A program made the translations under genes and the position numbers. A DNA stretch of 64,000 bases from CALAGJ01 sp964293305 (GTDB taxonomy: Bacteria > Bacteroidota > Bacteroidia > Chitinophagales > Chitinophagaceae), in NCBI GenBank assembly GCA_964293305.1, contig CAXYYO010000005.1, forward strand, positions 49,503-113,502, in the 5' to 3' direction. A model generated the notes under the pieces. The model ran no database searches and had not been told where the DNA came from. It saw only the letters and a list, made by a program, of their open reading frames with translations. Positions 61,560-64,000 of the stretch are shown in pieces. Each line of letters begins with the position of its first letter. The first letter of the stretch is position 1.

Positions 61560-61860
61560 ATGGGTATGTTTAATAGTTTAAGTGACCAGTTAAACCAAAA
61601 ACATCCTTTATATATTTTAGCCAATCGTATTAATTGGCAAGTTTTTGAAGATAGTTTTTCCAAAATTTATAGTAAAAAAATGGGCAGAGAATGTGTATTA
61701 TCAGAATGTAGGAGGAACACAATTTTACCAGCCATCAGTGCCCTGTAGTTCAACAGAATTGGTGGCATTTAGTCAATGGCATTAGCGAAGAAGGGATGAC
61801 CCTTATTTTGAGAGAAAGTACTGAATTAAATAAACCCAGAGCTACGGAGTTAGTGGTGAG
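61560..61860 (+). pseudogene. Decayed IS5-like transposase, N-terminal part
   Basis: The first 40 codons read as an IS5-type transposase start (NSLSDQLNQKHPLYILANRI, then NWQVFEDSFSKIYSKKMGR). After that a deletion of roughly 35 codons joins out of frame to YYQNVGGTQFYQPSVPCSST and ELVAF, then a second frame change leads to ISEEGMTLILRESTELNKP. No catalytic DDE segment and no terminal inverted repeats were found. It marks an old insertion at the border of the RHS region. The flanks 61333-61559 and 61861-62040 hold no gene that I can support. Confidence 0.75.
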
Positions 61861-62040
61861 CATACCCTTGCTACCACCGCCGTATATTTTTTGAAGATGA
61901 ATATGCTCAACCATTACAACTTATGAAAACCTTATCCACAAAGGATTACAGCCAATTTAGCATGTATATAAATTTTTATCCGGCAAAAAAATTGTGCATA
62001 AAAAAATATTTTCTTGGCTTGCAAACCACCAAGCCGACCG

Positions 62041-62065
62041 AAGGGAGGCGAAGGGAGGCGAAGGG
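62041..62065. repeat. Short tandem repeat, 10-base unit
   Basis: The unit AAGGGAGGCG occurs twice in a row plus a half copy. It lies between the transposase remnant and the terminator of the RHS unit. Confidence 0.6.
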
Positions 62066-62071
62066 CATAAT

Positions 62072-62098
62072 AAAAAGCCGCTGATTGCTCAACGGCTT
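62072..62098 (-). terminator. Rho-independent terminator of the RHS/lipoprotein unit
   Basis: On the minus strand the stem AAGCCG / CGGCTT around TTGAGCAATCAG is followed by a T-rich tail. It lies 42 bases after the lipoprotein stop codon. Confidence 0.65.
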
Positions 62099-62139
62099 CT
62101 TAGCAGTAATTCATTTCTATAAACAGACCGCAGACTTAT

Positions 62140-62712
62140 TTATATGCTTAAAATACACTTCTTCTTTTGGAAAAAATTTATCGTGAGTGTATCATGCTTA
62201 CAGTTAATTTGTTCAATTGATATAAGTTCAAATTTTTTGCTTACCTCAAAAAGTAAATCCTCTGGGCGACTAAAAATATTACTACTATTTATTTTGACAG
62301 TATAAACACTATCTCTTAAAACAGCATTATAACTTAGACCCAACCATTCAAGGCTATAAAAGCTTTGGTTTTTTGTTGTTAGTGATTGAGGGGCAATAGA
62401 AGATGATGTATTCCATCGTAAATCAAGAAAAAGTATTTCTGTATCAGCCTCATTGGGTAAAAAAAATAGTTTGTCCTTAACCCTACAAAATGAACCATTG
62501 GCATGAATACTATTTTCGGAAACATTAAAGGCGTAATAATTTTTCCCTTGCCTTATCGTTGGTTTCGAAGATAAGACAACCCCCTTTAAATTGGACAATG
62601 AAAAAGTATCCAAAAAAATATTCTCGGCTTTCAAATTCTGAAAAAAATCTCTCTTTACCTCATTACAAGAAAAAAGAAAAATAAATAGCATTGGAAAAAT
62701 AAAATACTTCAT
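62140..62712 (-). CDS. Small lipoprotein, candidate partner/immunity protein of the RHS tip
   Basis: 190 residues with a clear lipoprotein signal (MKYFIFPMLFIFLFSCNEV, Cys as the lipidation site). The rest is mainly beta-rich with no known motif (VKDKLFFLPNEADTEILFLD, SLEWLGLSYNAVL). I do not recognise the family. The start codon lies five bases after the corrected stop of the RHS gene, so both are on one transcript. In polymorphic toxin loci the gene directly behind the RHS C-terminus often encodes immunity; that is the only basis for the idea here. A terminator follows. Confidence 0.7.
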   Translation of the reverse strand: MKYFIFPMLFIFLFSCNEVKRDFFQNLKAENIFLDTFSLSNLKGVVLSSKPTIRQGKNYYAFNVSENSIHANGSFCRVKDKLFFLPNEADTEILFLDLRWNTSSSIAPQSLTTKNQSFYSLEWLGLSYNAVLRDSVYTVKINSSNIFSRPEDLLFEVSKKFELISIEQINCKHDTLTINFFQKKKCILSI

Positions 62713-62717
62713 AAGTG

Positions 62718-63867
62718 TTATCCTTTTTTACTTTTTTTCTTTGTCGCATCTGCCGCTGCTTTTGCTGCTGCTGCATCTGCCTGATTCATTGTTTTTAAAT
62801 CAGATTGGTTTTGCTTGGTGTCGCCTCCGTTCTTTATTTTCAAATCCAAAATTTTTTTTAAATACTTTCCAGGATTCAGAACCTTGCACCATTAGTGTAC
62901 CTCCAACAATGTCACTATCATACAGACCCATACCAGCAGTATAATAATAATTGCCAAATGCAGCATGTTGTGCACCTCCTCCCTGAACTGTTTTAGCTAC
63001 TTTAACGTATGCATATATTTCATGGTACATCGAATAAGCTAAATCATATTTATCATAGCCCAAATGCTGGTTGTCTGTAGTGTTTAATCCATTGATACTA
63101 ATGGTGGCACTCGTATTAAAATTAAAACCGCTGGCATTTAGATATTTTAATTGTTGCTCTCCGCCTTCCCTTTCTTTGGCATCCCAATTATTAATAACAA
63201 GCTCACCTGTACTGCTAACATTATTTTTTACAGTCAATACTGTTGCAGTATTCAGAATGGCTTGATTATCGTCTTTAAAATTTTTGCTGCTTTTATCTAA
63301 ATCAAAAGCATAGAAGTATATATTTTCTTTAGAAGATTTTGAATACTCGTCAAGAAGTTGTTTTCCCAATGGGGTTTTATAGAGTTGCATTTTAAGAGGG
63401 TCTTCAAATGTATGAGCCATCCACGAAGGTCTAAAAATTGTATCTCCCTTTTCATCGTTATACCATATTGGATTATTTGCAAAGGCAGCATAATCACTTA
63501 TTCCAATCGTAGGCTTAGGGTCTATGTTCCATCGTCTTCCAATTCTTGCATCATATTGCCAAAATTCGGCAGTGTAACTGTTCTTATTTATTTCAGTTGA
63601 ACGTTCTTGTGTGTTAAATCCATAACGATAAGAGTCATTTCCACTCGAATAACTCTTCCCCGGCAATGCCAGGGCAAAAGGATAGTAATCATTTGCACTC
63701 ACTACATCTGCAGTATAGTAGCTGATACTACTACCTATAATAACAGGTATTTTTTTATCTGTTATTGTTTCTAATACATTACCAAGATGGTTGGTTAATT
63801 CAAAGAACTTATTTTGACTTACAAATATAAATGAAATTTCTGTTCTTCTGTTGAGGTAGCATTTCCA
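62718..63867 (-). pseudogene. RHS-repeat core C-terminal tip, no start codon and a frameshift
   Basis: The open frame begins at 63867 after a stop and has no ATG. RHS-core blocks are plain: ELTNHLGNVLETITDKK, YYTADVVSANDYYPFALALP, YRYGFNTQERSTEINKNSYT, YDARIGRRWNIDPKP. After the core come about 200 variable residues with a YSMYHEIYAYVK segment. The frame ends at 62800, but a shift at the eight-T run 62852-62859 restores a natural tail (KILDLKIKNGGDTKQNQSDL, then a basic Ala/Lys end) to a stop at 62718. This is either a sequencing error, slippage, or real decay. It lacks the long RHS shell and export parts, so it looks like an orphan tip. Confidence 0.75.
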
Positions 63868-64000
63868 TTAATCCAAAAACCTACTTTAGGCATTATCAAG
63901 ACAATACGCAATGTCCGCAAAGTGAGACATTGCTGGGAAGAAAATTTATACCATATCCAATTACATTATAGTCCAATCTAAATCAACAAAAATATAGTTG

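Noticed and set aside
61861..62040. Further coding remnants after the transposase scar (frame reading PLQLMKTLSTKDYSQFSMY)
   Set aside because: About 40 codons look protein-like but could not be tied to the transposase or any other family.
62041..62065. Possible CRISPR-like or satellite array
   Set aside because: Only two and a half 10-base units without spacers; listed as a short tandem repeat only.

Overview
The window is a stretch of chromosome from a low-GC member of the Bacteroidota, most likely Chitinophagaceae or a close relative. Support for this: three secreted proteins end in type IX secretion (T9SS) type A sorting domains, a TonB-dependent receptor tail lies at the left edge, several promoters look like the Bacteroidota TAnnTTTG element, and there are typical neighbours such as coaX next to an outer-membrane barrel and lptC, DUF4834, a split transketolase and RHS-core proteins. 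No tRNA, rRNA or CRISPR array was seen.

Layout. 1-5.6 kb holds cell-surface genes: the 3' end of a TonB-dependent receptor, a PhoD-type phosphatase with a T9SS tail, a small unknown protein and a beta-helix-like T9SS cargo protein. 5.9-7.3 kb holds a UbiA-family prenyltransferase followed by ruvX. 7.3-28.9 kb, all on the minus strand, is one very compact surface-polysaccharide locus that reads like a single operon from right to left. It starts with an outer-membrane export lipoprotein (Wza-like), a tyrosine autokinase/co-polymerase (Wzc-like) and an ABC exporter (Wzm/Wzt). It continues with a row of glycosyltransferases, one of them internally collapsed, plus a methyltransferase, an asparagine-synthase homologue and an O-antigen ligase/polymerase. 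It ends with an aminotransferase, an initiating sugar-phosphate transferase, a membrane NDP-sugar dehydratase and a PHP-type tyrosine phosphatase, which is the expected antagonist of the autokinase.

29-35.3 kb carries mixed metabolism and signalling: a DUF937-like protein, a flavin monooxygenase translationally coupled to an alpha/beta hydrolase, guaB, and a histidine kinase/response regulator pair. 35.5-45.1 kb encodes large surface proteins on the minus strand: an alpha-2-macroglobulin lipoprotein with an intact thioester motif, a sulfatase-fold protein whose catalytic residues are replaced, and a long beta-propeller T9SS protein. 45.4-61.3 kb is mostly housekeeping: tpiA, a flippase, a lone ABC ATPase, lptC, an outer-membrane barrel, coaX, aroQ, an amino-acid permease, an arginyltransferase-like protein, a serine hydrolase, aroC, a penicillin-acylase-type amidase, DUF4834 and the N-terminal half of transketolase.

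61.4-64 kb is an accessory scar: a broken IS5-like transposase, then the 3' tip of an RHS protein with no start and an apparent frameshift at an 8-base homopolymer, with a small lipoprotein gene directly behind it.

The most interesting items are the polysaccharide locus (mixed export machinery and no visible acetyltransferase for the amino sugar, hence a possible zwitterionic glycan), the pseudo-sulfatase, the collapsed glycosyltransferase, and the RHS tip with its partner gene. I did not find a clearly new multi-gene system that I could defend beyond these.
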